Below, in pieces: positions 26,933 to 41,900 of a stretch of DNA of 64,000 bases. The position numbers and the translations under genes are program-made. The notes under the pieces were generated by a model that saw only the letters and a program-made list of their open reading frames with translations, was not told the origin of the DNA and did no database searches. Source of the DNA: Piezodorus guildinii (Eukaryota; Arthropoda; Insecta; Hemiptera; Pentatomidae); assembly GCA_023052935.1 (NCBI GenBank), contig CM041298.1, positions 57,220,217-57,284,216 of the forward strand. Direction: 5' to 3'. Position 1 is the stretch's first letter, and the number at the start of each line of letters is the position of its first letter.

Positions 26933-29900
26933 TGTGTGTGTGTGTGTGTGGTAACTCCCGGGCAAAAACGGTAAGTCCTATGTAACTGAAATTTCATATT
27001 TAAGACAACTATACGCCCGAGACGTGACAAAACTTTTTTCATCAAAATGAGCTTATCAGAAGAGGCACTTTATACCATGCATTTTGCACCTTTTTTCGAT
27101 CTTCTCGAAAACGGTTCCGACGATTTTGATTAAACTCCCTATATCGATGTAAAATTTAATGCGCTTTAATACCATGTTGGTTTCATTCTGATTAAAATGG
27201 TCTGATAGGACTTTAATGCCGATATTTTAAATTTTCTTCTACTAAAGTACCGTTAATTTTGTAGATTCAATAAAAATAACTATATTATCTTGTTAACGCT
27301 GATAAAAAACAGGTAAATATACAAATTGAATAAATTCGATACTCAACTAAAGGAGAAAACAGAAAAAAATATTTCTTTAATGCAATTTTTCGTTTTTGAA
27401 CATAAGAGCAGTAATGTACATGTGTGATATACCGTTGGAAAGCTAAAGATTTTAGAAAAAATATTATCTCATACACAAGCTTTTAAAAGTTAATAGAGAG
27501 TGATGAAATGAACATAAAACTAACTGATTATTTTAGATAATAATATAATAGATTTTTTAATGAAACACATGTTTCTATAGAAATTTAATTTAATTAATTC
27601 TTTAATAGTTTCACGTATTTTTATCTCTAACTGCTTTTGAAAATTCTTTCATTGATTTTAAAAATGGAGTTAAGTGAAAGTCGTGTGTTGCCCGCACCAG
27701 ATTTTTTTTTTTTTTTTTTGCTGTAACTAATTTTATAAAACCATTTTTTTCTCAAGAAACAATGAATCTTTGGTTCAAAGGAAAATATTCTACATAGATT
27801 CGATGTTGTATTGGTGATATCAAATCGTCTCAAGGCATGAGTAGTTTGATAATGTACGTTATAAATTACTATTTATTAATTTAATATCATTAACGTTGTT
27901 TTTCGTTTTACTGTTTCAGAAAGGTACATTCGTAAGTGAGCCTGCGATTTTAGTTAAGAGGGCTGGAGTCGGTAGTCAAGTATGGTCTATGGAAAAACTA
28001 GAAAATAAACTTGTAGATATGAGGGATATGTACGAAGAGAGAAAAGAAACAGGAAATATCATTGAACCAGTAATGCTATATATTGTCTATGTCTTATAAT
28101 AGTGAACTAACTGAAAATTTATATCTTAAATTAAAAAAAAAAAAAATTCTCATTTTGGCTAATTTTGTTTTTCTAGGAGGAAAATCCAGCGAAAGTAGTC
28201 GACCCTTTCTATGAAAGCCAAGAAAATCACAATCTGATTGGTGTTGCCAATATTTTCCTTGAAGTTCTATCAGAAGATGTCACCCTAGATTACCATACTC
28301 CTATCATCAGCCAGCAAGGAGATGTAGCTGGACGACTTCAGGTAACTGTATAGTTTTTTAAATAAAGTATAACCATAAGATAATTACAATAATAAGGCGA
28401 TCGTAATAAAATATGGAAACAAACAGCGATATAAAATGATGATATTAATATGAAAAAGTATGTATTTTCTTACTGTTATGATTATGATTTCTTTTCACAC
28501 TTCTCTTATCACCACTTATTTATTTCTCCCTTTTCTCCTATCCTTATATTTTTCTGTTATTTATTCAGCTCCCTTAAAAATGATTGTTAGTTTAATATTA
28601 TATTACTTTAAAACTGTTCTCATTACAAACTGTCATCTTACTTCTTAATTTTATTTTTATTAATTTAAATGTACTTATTCCACATATATATCTCCACCTA
28701 TGTGATATTATTTTCTTAATTTGCATAACTTAAATTCAGTTAGTTCTTCATTATAATCTCCAAATTTTTCATACCAACATTATCATTTTATATTACTGTT
28801 TGTTTCCTTACTCTATTAATGTTGTCTTATTATTATATTTAATTTTAATTTTATCGGTTATCTTGTTTTTCTTAGCCCTATTAAAGGCCCACAATGAAGG
28901 CCGAAACGTCTGCACACAAATAAAATAAGTTTGTTTTATTGGTGTATTTTCTTGGTGACCACACCCCAACAATCAACTTTCCATAATAATACATTTTAAT
29001 AAATATAAATAAATTTAAAATTTTACTATTTATTTATTATTACTATTCTGTACTGGCTTGTTTTTTTTTTGTGCTCTTTAGCTCCTTTTGTCTATCTTGT
29101 ATTCTCTAATGAAACAACTATATACTATTTTAACAATTTTGTATTTCTGAAATTATTTATTTTGTACTTTGATCATAGAAGCCCCATCTGCCATACTTCC
29201 TTCAGTAATCATATAAAGCAAAGCTTTTGGATTGCAATGTGCTTTTCTGGACACTCATAACGGTTTAATTATAAACTGAGTATTACACCTTCATCAATAT
29301 TACTATGCATGTAGTATAACTACATCACTTGTGATATACTTTTATTTAATATTATCTGAGTTGAGCTATTAGGTTTCTTTAGCCAACCATGGAAGTTACC
29401 AACATAACCACAATAGCATTGACATGATCCATTTTAAGGTAATGCTAAAGATTGAATATGAGCTGTAACCCAAATGGCAGTCAAATTCAAATCCCTTCCT
29501 TGCTGAATCAGAGGCACTGAAAGTATTGTCTTAACTGGTTGACCACTACTTTCTTTCCTCCAAGCATAGTCAATAATTTTTGTATTAAGGTAATTCTTTC
29601 AGGGGTATTTTGGTAGGGAGATATCAGCAGGACCATTTAGCATGGAATGGGGTTCCTCTTTGAATAATCTGGGCTGGGCTCTTAACTTCTGAGCAATGGT
29701 TTAAGTCAAGCTGTTACAAATGTTTTGTTTTATTATTTATTTTATTTATTTATTTTTTTTTTTGGTCTTATTAAATTTGGATCAATCTTAGGCACACCTA
29801 CCTTTTATTAATCACCTTCTTTGGTCAGGGACCAACCTATCTTTACCAAACACTACACAAATACTCTTCATTGCTTATAAGAGTTACATATTTCAATTTT

Positions 29901-32900
29901 CTTGTTTGTTTTACATTACATTAAGGTTCAACTTATCATTTTTTTTTAAAAATTTATTTATTTACATTAACATTGATTTATTTACTTTTTTTTTTAGGTT
30001 GAAATTAAGAGGATAGCCGGAAAACTTCCAGAAGACAGGATGTGTGAATCTGGTTCAGAAAGTTCCGGTGATTCTGGAAAAGATGATATGGATTCACAAT
30101 TTACATCTTCCATTACCATCAGGGTTAGGCTTATTTAAATTTTTACTCTTCAATATAAATATAAATACGTCTTTAGATTGATAAATACGTTGCAAGAATG
30201 GAACAACCCAATATGTTTAGGCTAAACTAATTTGTTCTAAAATAAAAAGCAATGAATAGTATTAAATATTTAGGTTTCCTTTTATGGTTGATGAACAATT
30301 TCAAATGCCTTGCTGAATTAATTTAAATTAAATAATAATATTATAGCCTTTTATATGTGAAAAATAAAATAATAACGTTTTGCTCCTCCAAATATTTCTC
30401 TTCAAATTTAATTAGAGGATTGAACACTTGTATGTATGCGAATTGAGTCAATTGGAGGTCTTATAGCTTTCTTACTTCTGTTACAAATATAGACATATCA
30501 GATTATCTATATATATTATTACAACAAAAATTATTAAAACAATTTGTGCAGCTTAAAATAAATATTTAAATATAATTTTTGGAGAGATTTATTAAAATAT
30601 TTGCATTAAAAAGTTCATCTTTCCTCATTATCACCTTATAAATCAATTTTCTCTTTCTTAGAATAATTTTTATTTTAAAAAGGTCAATTTTAACATTTTT
30701 AATGCCCATCAAATTCAAATTTCTTGCTCTTAAAACCAAATATTAAGAGAAATTCAAATAAAAAGAAGTGGAAATAAAATAAAACTTTGGTAGCATAGAT
30801 TTGCTGTTGGCACATTCATATATTTCATCTTCTTTAGGTTTCTAAGTTTATTTTATTGCTTTTGGTGCTGACATATAAAGATGTCTGAAATATTTCATAA
30901 TTCATTTTATGACTGTGTTTTAAAGTTAAGTTGTCTTTATCTTTTCAGGTCACGATAAAACAAGCTTCTGGACTTCCTCCATCTTTGTCTAATTTTGTAT
31001 TTTGTCAATACTCTCTTTGGACTTATCCAGAAAACATTGTTGTCCCTCCTAAGATGAATCCAGATCAAGCACCATCTATGCAGGGGACAGACTCGATGAC
31101 ATTCACCTTTGATCATACTAAGGAATTTACATTTCCAGTGACTGAAGAGTTTGTCGAGCACTGTGCAGGTATATTTATTTTTATGATTCAAAACTTTCTG
31201 TTAAAACCATAAATTATAGATTTATATTTTACTAACTATAGGCAGTCTATAGCTAAACTCAAATGATTTTCCTAAAAACATGTGGCTGAGTGTTATGCTA
31301 CATAATGGGACCCTTCCTGTTGACCAAAGATGTCTTCATTATTGCCAATTCCTGATGCATTATGTTTATTGGTTACAATACTATGCAGTATTGATGGTTT
31401 TGCCAAGATTGAAGAAGCTGTAGTGAATTAAACCAAACAGTAACCATCACCTTTTTTTGATGAGTTGGGGACCTTGGAAAATGTGCTGCTTCTTCTTTGT
31501 CGGGCCACTGGCCATAAAGTCTGCTGTTATTTTACAAGATACAGTTTTTATCTAAAGTAACAATTCTGAAGAGAAATGGATTGTTATTGTTTCTGCAAAG
31601 CTTTTTCACCTTTCCAATCGTCTTGTGGTGGTCATCGATAGTTGATTTGCTTACATGGAGTTTTCCAACAAGTTCTTGACAGTTGTTCTGTGGTTTTCTT
31701 CCACCAAAGCCCATAGAACATCATCATCAAGAGAAGAAGTCCTTCCACGACCTTCTTTGTCTTCATGGCTGAAATCTCCCTTCTGAAAGTTTTTGAACCA
31801 CTGTTTGTTCAATGCATCCTTTAATGCTACCCTTGCCCCAGACTCGATTGATGTTTCTGGCTGTCTGGACCCCATTCTGGCCAAGTTTAAACTCGTAAAA
31901 CAAAATAATACATACAGCATGAATTGACATGTTAGTAAAGTCTGGATTATTTCTGAGCGGTGAAATGCTACAGAGGTAAACCAACATCATTTGGAAGATA
32001 ATTAACAAATGTTGGCATACATGGAAATGTATAATCTTTTAAACATAAACAGTTTATTATTTAGAGGGCTATTTTAAAGAAAACTCAAAATCCTACATTA
32101 TTTTCTAAATAACCCTATTATAATTGGTGATTTAATTATTGGCTATGGTTTATTTACAAGTTGTTTTATTAAAATGATTCTTGTTGGCAATTTAGGTGGT
32201 ATAATTTCTTGATTTTCTGAGGGGTCTTTATTTTTTACTTCTTTGCTTTCTTCCTGTCATTGCTCCCCTGCTTGGATTAGTCCTGGTCTACTTACTTGTT
32301 ATGTGTGTGAAGTTGGGGCAAAAAAGGCGTGTATATCCGTACATCATAGGGTACTGTTAATGAGCTCAGTCTCTTAGCTCATTTAACTCAGCATAAAATA
32401 AATACATGTTCAATTTCCCTGTCTCTTCATGTTTCTTTAGTGGCTCTGGCTTGTCCCGAAATGGCAGCATTCTTTGTGAGGATAGTTCTCTAACAGTCAG
32501 TAAAAAAAAGACAGGTATCAGTGGTAGATTAATAGTTGTGTATGATAGTACAAAAGTCTTACATACTTAATAACAGTGATTTTTCCTTCAACCCAATCAA
32601 TGAAAGTTACAGCAACAGTGGGATATCACCACTGAAACTATCATCATGTAAATGTAATAGTCTTTTTTTTTTCTGGTGACATGTAGCCCCTTGGCCGTAT
32701 GGTATAATCTGCAAGGAGAATAAATTCATGATTCTCAATTATATTTTATAAAGTTGGGCCATCACTATTTTTGTGAATGACCACCAGTTGGCCGACAGGT
32801 CTCATATACCTAAGAGAGGATCTGCAAGTGAAACCCCATTTAATTATATGCTTGACAAAGTCCTCCTGGGATTAGGATTCGAACTCAAAACCTTTGGCAT

Positions 32901-35900
32901 GGTGGACTAGCGTGTTAGCCATACAGCCACGGGTTCTCCAATACAATAGTCATTAAGAACTGAAATTGACTTCTATCGTATATCTTAATTTTCTTCTCAG
33001 AACTAGGTTAGTTACTAGAATAATACTATATATTGACATCCTTTTAGTAAATTAATTGTCTATTATTTAATTTTAACAGAAGGAGCATTGAGTATAGAAG
33101 TTTGGGGTCACAGAAGCGCTGGATTCACTCAAGCCAAGCCAGGCTGGGAAGTAGAACAGCAACAGCTGGCCAAAGCTCGGTCTCTTGCTGACAGGTAAAT
33201 CTCCATTAGTTTTACACGCTATCATGTTTTTCACATTTGCAAAAAAATATAATGTATTTAAAAAATAATTCATTAAAGTCAATTAATTGAACTACTTTGA
33301 TTATGTGACTATTTACTGGTATTTGTAGCTTTAAATGTACGTATCAAATTATTTTTATAGCTCTATATTATACCATAAAACTAGTAAAATCAGTCTTAGT
33401 AATTTCTGCTCAAAGAGAATCTTAATCATGTTTCTGAACATAAGATTGTTTTTAATACATGAATTCTTTTTTAAGTAAACAATGCTTTAAGTGATTATAA
33501 ATGTAAATAAATTCCATATTTGTAACTATATTTATTGCACAAAAAATATGCTTATTATTTTTTAAATAACTTTTGCCAATTTTTATCTTTTCTTATTTGT
33601 TATTATAATATATTTTTTTAGGTGGAGTGAGTTAAGTAGAAAAATTGAATTATGGGTGGAAATAGAAGAACTGAACGATGCTGGAGATTATTCGAGTGTT
33701 GAAGTAACCCCATCAAGAGAAGTACTTACAGGTATGTTTTTTTTTTTTTTCTAAATATTGTTTTAATTATAGTTGTTTAATTTGAATAAATGATGGCCAT
33801 GGTGTATAGTGGAAGTTAAGGACCTAGTTTTCCTCAATCCCACGGAATGAATCTTGATTTTTACACTCAGCTTGGTACATATATATTGTTTACTTGTAGA
33901 ATAACCCTCACCCATCCTGTTCACGATAATTTTAGAAGAAAAGTATTTTAAATATAAAAAAATATAATATAGGGAAAGTTATGTTAAACTTATCTCAAGT
34001 CGAGCTTTGTTTCTCATTGATGTGAATACCTCATTGAACATCATCTGTAGTTTCTTGAAGCGGATCCTTTTTTTAAAATTATAAATAAAATAATGTTTAG
34101 CAGATCCTTTTCAAATTAATCCGAAGACTGACCATAATTGAAGTTAATATTATTTTAATCAAATAGATTTACGATTTAACTTGGTACCTTAATTTATATT
34201 GTTTCCATTCCCTATTATTTAACACGTTCAAGCCACTGCGTACCACCCGTTGGCCTGCACTAGTCTGTCCTATGGGGCAGCACTTAGCTCCGGTGACCCG
34301 CAATAGTCTGTCTTATCGGGCGGTGTGTACCACAGGTATTTCCATATCCATTTTATCTATTATTTATAAGGGCAAAATAATAAAAAATATATATATATTA
34401 ACTGCCTTTCAACTTACTGGAAGAAATCTGAGTTAAGGATGAAAAAACCGCACGAATTATACAAATTTCAAAATAAGCACTAACTAGACTATTAGCAAAT
34501 GTACAACCTCCACAGAGCAGACATTAAAAATCGGCGCTGGCATGAATGTGTTAAATTTTAAAGGATAGTGAATTTGGAAGCCCTTATGAATTTTAATAAT
34601 GAGCAAAGGACATGGAACATAATCTAGATGAGGTCACCAGTGATATAGTGGCTAGCATGACAGTCCTCTGTGCCTAAGGTCATGGGTTCAAAACCGGTAG
34701 GGTGTCTTATCATTTTTTTAAGGGGAGTAAAAAATTCTTGGTTATGCTGTCCTTCAGAGAGGTAATGAAATGGTGGTCCCAATACTGTGCGGTATTAGGT
34801 ACATCTTCAAAATCCCTACCCTAATTAAAGCTTAAGCAGTCATGTGGTGACCCTAGAGGGTAGGAAGACCCTCCGGGAGCATACCCATCCTCTTTACTAA
34901 GTTTACCCAAAAATTAGTAAAAATAAAAAACTTGGCAGCTGAGCTTGATCTCAACCTCCTTGTTTGGCCGTTGGCCTAGAAACAATATGAATCTCTATAT
35001 GTACTGATTCCAAGACACTTAATGGGTTATAGAAGTACAGTTTTTTTTTAAATCTAATAAATTAATTAACAATTTTTCTTCTTAGTTAGAAGTTTTTTTT
35101 TTTATTATTGAAAAACTATATCAGTGTTTTTAATGTAATTTAATTTACAGGAGGTGTATATCAGCTGAGGCAAGGTCAGCAGAGACGAGTGAGGGTAAAA
35201 GTTAGCCCGGTCATACAATCAGGAACTCTTCCCATCATCTGCCAGGAAATCACTAATATAGCGCTTGGCAGTGTTTCTATTAGGTAATTTAAAAATATAT
35301 ATTTTTAACTAATACATAAAATTCTCGTGTTACAATGTTATTTACCTAAACGGCTTGACTGATTTTTATGAAATTTTATATGCATATTCAATAGGTCTGA
35401 GAATCAGCTACAACCTATTTATCATACCCCTAAGTGATAAGGGTTGTCAAACCCAAACATTATTTTTTAATTTTTTGGACAAATACTTTTTTTTTTTTAT
35501 AATGTTACATTAAAAAATACATACAACCCTAAATTTTCATCCTTCTATCACCTCTCCCTATTTGTCAAAAGTCATTTTAGTAATTTAATTCATCCCGCTC
35601 GATAACTGATCAATTATCACTTGGTAAGTTATCCCCACCAGAATAAGCCTTCTCTCAGTCCCTCCACAGTTTTAGGTCATTATTATTGTTTATGCATAAA
35701 GCAATAGTAGTAACCTTTAATATTATCATTTTACTATCTCTGTGTAATTCATATTTTTCACATGGACAATTATACGTGACATGCTCTCAAGTGGGTAAAC
35801 CATCCAGTTTGTTTGTGTTAGCTATAGATGGCCTAACAAAAAATATTGTTCACTAAATAACATTAAGAGATTGATATTGTTTGTTAGTGTTTCTGTTGTA

Positions 35901-38900
35901 ATGTAGTTTTTTTTTTTTTTCTACACTATAAATTTTCTAGAAATAATTTATATGGCAAAACAATGATTGCCAGGTCAGCTAGTATATTTATATTCTTAAT
36001 ATATTTCACTTCTTTATTATCTCTTTTTCTAGTTTGAAAAACCATAATTCTGTAAAACTTGTTTATGCCACAGACTTGCAAGCTGCTTTTGAAGCGTTAT
36101 TTTATCTATACTATCTTTTAAATATTGATTTCAAACTTTACATTATATTGTTTAATTTACCAAATATTTTTACTGTTATTCTGTTAATCATGTTCATATA
36201 ATTTTAGATCTAGATTGCAAAAACCATTGGATTCTTACCAAGAAGATGATCTGAATAGGCTGAGAGACAAGTGGAGCGAGGCTCTGATGAGGAGAAGAAA
36301 TTACCTTGACCAACAGATACAAAGGCTAATTAACAAACAAGGTAAGTTATTTTATTGTTTGTCATTTTGGATGTTAAAATAATTACAAATTTGAAGTGTA
36401 ATTACAAATGTTACCAGTACCCAGGTGTAAAAGTTTGAAACCGGAATTTTTTGTAAAAATTTCATGTCTGTTATTTGAAAATTATAAATAATATTTTATT
36501 CAAAATAGTCACCATTGGAATTTATACATTTTTCCACCTCTTCAGAAGGTTATGAATGACACACCAAAAAAAAACAATTCTTCCTTTGAAGAGAATCAGT
36601 TGTTGTTGTTGTACATTTTCATACGAAATGAAGCGTTTTTTGGCGAGTGCGTGTCCCAATGATGTGAACAGATGGTAATCAGATGAAGCCAAGTCTGGAG
36701 AATAAGCCGCATGCACTAGTATTTCCCAATTGAACACCTTGATCGTATCTGTGACCCTTTTTGCATATTTCTGTCGTTTTTCATGTATTTCTCGATCATT
36801 TGTTGTTGGTAGTGATCAGTGTTTAATCTTTTGTTTATATCGGATTGGTTGGAAAAATGCAGGATTTTGGTTTAAAAAGAAAGATTTACAACTGTTGTAT
36901 TTAATCTTATTAGTCTCCACTATTATCAATACATTTCTGCCGTGTTGGAAACATTTTCATTCCTTCAGAATAGCATTTCCTACTTTTAGAATTGATAAAA
37001 TTTAAAAAAGTGTTTTCTGATACCCTCCGTCCATGGATCTTTTTTTTTTTTTTTTTTTTTTTTTGAGATTTAAGTCTACCTCTCGAAATGTTTTGAACCA
37101 CTCCTCACCCCAGCTCGGTTGATGGTTCTGGTTGTCTAGGCCTTGTTACAGTCGAGTTTAATCTCATGAAACAAAATAACATTAATATCACACATTGACA
37201 TCTCAGTAAAGAGAACAAAAAAAGTTAAACAAACATCATTGTTTGAAAGAGAAGTGCTAACATTCATACAAATGAGTAATCCAGTAGACATAAACGGTTT
37301 CCTTTAAAATGTTTGGGCTGATTTTTCTTTATTTTCTTTACATACTTAATTTTTTTAAAACTTATTTTTATTTGTGGTTTAATGTTCTTGTTTTAAAGTG
37401 TGTGTTTAAATGAGTTAAGTTGGTACTCAGTACGTTACCTACTAGTTTCTGATTATATCTTTGTTATTTTAATTAATAATATTTATATTTTAGTTTTATC
37501 TTTGTAATTGGTCTATGGCCTTTTGGTGGGTGTTGTTAATAAAATGAAATTAATTAACTTTTTTTTTTTTTAATAAGTTTAATTTTTGTTTTTGTTTTTA
37601 CTATCATCGAATTCACAATGTTTATATGTTATACAGGTAAAAGTGAAAGCGACTGTGAGAGAGAGCAAAGCCTGGTAGAACAGTGGGTGAGCCTCACCGA
37701 GGAGAGGAACGCCGTGATGGTTCCCGCTGCAGGCTCTGGTATACCAGGTGCTCCTGCTGACTGGATACCTCCTCCGGGGATGGAACCTCATATTCCAGTT
37801 CTTTTCCTAGATCTCAATGGTAAATTACACCTTTTTTTCATAAATATTTTAGCCTGCATATCTCATATCGTGATTTCAGGTTCAATCGCTCTCCTCAGGA
37901 AGAATAATCGTAATAATACAGGGTGTCTAGCAACAGAGAAAATCGGGAAAAGTCAGGGATCTTAAAAACATATGAAAAAGTCAGGGAATTTGTTCTTTGG
38001 TCAGGGAAAACAGTCCCTAAATAACATTGTTTCTCTTTCACTCAGACAAAAGTTCCAATATGTCTACTTGTTGTAATGTTGCTATATCATAAAGCGAGTT
38101 TAATATTCAACATCATTAAAGGACAGGAGGGCTGTGGAGAATGGAAAAGTCAACCTTCAGGTGAAGGAATTGGAAGAAAAAAAAGCAAAACTGCTCCAAG
38201 AAGCTCTTCAGAAAGCTGAAGATTTGGCTATAGAGATTCAAACATTAAAGAAAAGCTCTTAAAGTTTATATAGATATATCGATTGTAAATAATTTGTTGT
38301 CAGATTTGTAAATATTGATTATTACTAACAGCAGTATTCAAGTTCATTGGTAAGTCAACTGAAACAATTACAGTTTCAGCTGATGTAGGGTAGATATAGT
38401 TGAATCTTATCGTAAAGTAATTAGTGATTATATATTTTTTTAATCTAGTATACCATATTAATTATAATTATTCTTAGTTTTGTCGATTTTCTCCGAGATT
38501 TGACCAGGTAAAAGACTTCTTACATTATGGAGTAGTCAGGGAAAAGTCTGGGAATCTCGTTGAGCTGATTTGCTAGACACCCTGTTATAATAATAATATT
38601 GCCAAGATAGTAAGAATTATTTCATTTTTGGGAACTCAATTCATTAAAAATTTCAAGTTCCTCTGAAGCTAAGATAAAATCCCCCTCTCCCCCTAAATGC
38701 TTTATTATTTGGTTTCTCAAGGTTGGGTCATCTGTTGCTAGGGAAACGTATGTTCAAAGCAACGCGCTGTAGCCCACTAAGCTATCCCGCCCCCCCATCC
38801 TTCTATCTTTCAGAACCTTAACTACTCAGTTTATAAGTTTATTTAAAAAAATAAATCATCTTGTTCCTTTTTCCACCTCGAGAAAGAAATTCCTTTTCTC

Positions 38901-41900
38901 TGTTCCTTCTTCCAAATCGGTCAGAATTCGTCCATCAGGTCCGTTGAGTGGCAGTTCCCACACTGTTAGTTTTTGCACTACCACTAAAAAAAAAATTCGC
39001 TGCAAAATGTTTTTATTTTCTTATGATAGTTGTTGTTTTGTTTTTATTTTCAGTCCCCAGACAGTAAAAAACATACTCCACGCCAATAACCTCCTCTTCT
39101 TTTGAATTTATCAGTTTACTTCTAGCTAAAAACAAAATTCTATATACATGTGTTTTTTTAAACATTTTTATGTTTTAAATAACCCTCTTCAAGGCAATGA
39201 CAGTTAAATTGAGTTAAATAATAATTACGGTATATAATTATTATTTAACTCAAATTATAATTTTTTTTCTTATTCCAATGTAAAAATCGTACTAATAAAC
39301 AACCAACCTTCTAAACATTAACGAATGGGCACTCTAGAATGTGATGAAGACTCTCATTTCTATAACAAGTAATTCAGTTCATCTGATCACAGAAATTTAT
39401 TTACTTTTTCATGGTGTCAGTAAAGTAATAAACATTAAAAAAAAAAAAAAAACCTTTTGAAGGAAAACCAAAAGTTTTATATCCTATATGACCCTAATTT
39501 AATTTTCTAATTTTTCTCCTTGAGCTCTTTGCTTAAGTTATTTGTCAGGTTAATATTTGATATAGATCAAGACAAATCTATATTCAATTTTTATTTAATT
39601 ATTTTCTTTTATTTTTTAGCCGAGGATCTTTCAGCTAACAAATGGTCAGGAGAAGGCCTGGAGCTTCCAATAGCCGGGCTCAATTCTATTCTACCGAAGG
39701 AACTTGGCAAAAACTTTCATTCTCTCCCAATAGTCAAGCATTGCGAGAAAGAAGTATGTGCTATAGCTACTTGGGATTCTTCAGTGCATAACTCCATTCA
39801 TCTAAATAGGCTCACGGATGGTATAAAAAAATTAAAAATGATAAATATTAATTATTTCTTTTGATCCATTACTATTTTTTTTAAATTAACATTTCTGTGA
39901 TAATTAGGCAATGAGAGGGTGTATTTGATTTTGCGGACTACAGTGAGATTATCCCATCCTGCACCGATGGATGTCGTTCTAAGGAAACGTTTATGTTTGA
40001 ATATTTATAAACGACAGAGTATAACTGACAGAATCAGGCGGAAAATAGTGAGATCGGATGGACTTTCTTCTACAGGTGTAACATACGAAGTTGTCTCTAA
40101 CATTCCAAAGGTATTTTATTCTTTGATGATTTTCTACTTCTTAATTGCACTGCAACCAAATTAAATGTTTATCCATTTATTCACATCACTCACTTATGTC
40201 GAAAGAGTATTCTGGTATGTTTTTTTTTTTTATATATTTATTTATTTGAATTTACAACTGTATAACAAGTAATACAACAAGTAAATTGGTATGTTTAAAA
40301 ATTACATTTGGAGGTAATGTAGGGATTGAACTAGCATACAATGTCTTTATTTTAGGCTAGTGAAGAACTCGAAGAACGGGAATCCTTGGCTCAGATTGCT
40401 GCATCTGGTGAAGATGCATCATTGAGTGATGGAGAAACGTATATAGGTATGATTAAATAATTTGATCATTTATTTTGTGCATAGCTGAAACATTATCATT
40501 ATGAAATGTAAACCAATCATATGTTCGGAAGTCATTGATAAATACCATTAGATTTGTTTCCAACTAGTTGAAATAAAAACATTGTTAAGTGCTGGTATGT
40601 ACATAAAGTATTTGTTTACGATCATCAGAAAAGTATACGAGAGGAGTGAGCGCCGTTGAAGACATCCTTACACTCGATCGGTTGAGGCAGAGAGTTGCCG
40701 TTAGAGAAATCCTCCAACACAAGGGTGTTCCGCTGACTATGAGGAAGACTTGTTCTGTGCCTAACTTCTCTCAGGTTAGTATCAACGCCAAAACAATAAT
40801 GAATCTAAAAATGTTATTTTATTCGAATAAGCTAACTCTTTAATAGTTTCTTAAATATTTTTTAGTATTCTGGATTGTAGATAGATTAAAATATGGAGTG
40901 GTCTGGAAAAATCAACTAGATTTATTCCAGACTGATTAATATTTCTGTAAGATTCTCATCACAATGAAGGGAGTTAAGTTTCTTAAGTTCCCAGTTTTGT
41001 GATTTTTCAATCATTCATCCATAGATGAAGGTTATAGGGCTAGTTGGGATTGAAATTGAACTAAATTATCTCTTTAAACTTCCATTATAAAAAGTTTACT
41101 TATATTGCGTTGGATAGACTGTTTCTTTAAACAATTACTAGATAAAACTTTTATACCTACTAACAGTCTCATACATTTTTAGGAATTGTCATAAGAAATC
41201 TGAGATTTAACCTTTATAATTTAAAATCATATTATTCAGACCGCAACAGATTTTATCACTCTATCATTTGAGCAAGTGAAAGCTTCTTATAATAGTAAAA
41301 TGAAATAAAGTGAGTCGGTATAATTTTTTTTTTTTTTTTTTTCTAAGGATTTCTTCACATATGAAATTTTCCTGAACCAAATTCTTCCTTTAGCTTCTCT
41401 TCTCTCAGATCTCATAGCCATACAGCATTATACTTTCGACCAGTGATTTATATATTACCTGTTTGTTTTTTTATTCATTTAACAACACTTTTATGCTACT
41501 GTGGCTAATTGAAAAATGATACAGTGGGAGTCCTCTATATTTTGCCTATCCAGGTTTTATCAGAATAGGGATCTTTAACGAGTACAGCAGGACAACCATT
41601 TTTATCCTCTCTGAAAAATGGCATGACCAAGGATTTTTTACTTCAATTAAAAATTTCAAGAGTCATCTGCTAGGTTTGAATCCACTACCTTAGTAATATA
41701 AAGCTGTTATTTTAGCCACTACACCATAGGTGACCCCTAATATATTACGTTCTTAGTATTTTCAACGATATTGCTCTCCCACAGGAGAGAATCGAGGATG
41801 TCGATGACATTTCTATCTATACTGATTCTTTGTTGTGATGAACTTACCTTTTTTTTATTAAAAATTGTGTTGAACTTACCTCGATAGTTGTGGTTCCATT

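Larger units (their letters stand above)
25190..27919. other. Intron 12
   Basis: The 5' kilobase is AT-rich with no feature. The rest holds two head-to-tail copies of repeat family R (26205-26765 and 26775-27705). Confidence 0.7.
31169..33079. other. Intron 16
   Basis: Contains a mariner relic (31250-31990) and a family 2 SINE (32680-32945). The rest shows nothing. Confidence 0.65.
33732..35150. other. Intron 18
   Basis: Contains a TTAA-flanked piggyBac-like element (34223-34550) and a composite tRNA-derived SINE (34625-34990). Confidence 0.65.
37820..39619. other. Intron 21
   Basis: Contains a hAT-like element (37919-38584), a possible SINE fragment with GC-rich tRNA-like text (38690-38800, minus) and a 20-base inverted repeat (39205-39256). 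Confidence 0.6.

Noticed and set aside
26209..27045. Minus-strand open frames with near-identical proteins in intron 12
   Set aside because: Their similarity is explained by the two copies of repeat R; the frames are interrupted by a TG microsatellite and are not preserved in the other copies.
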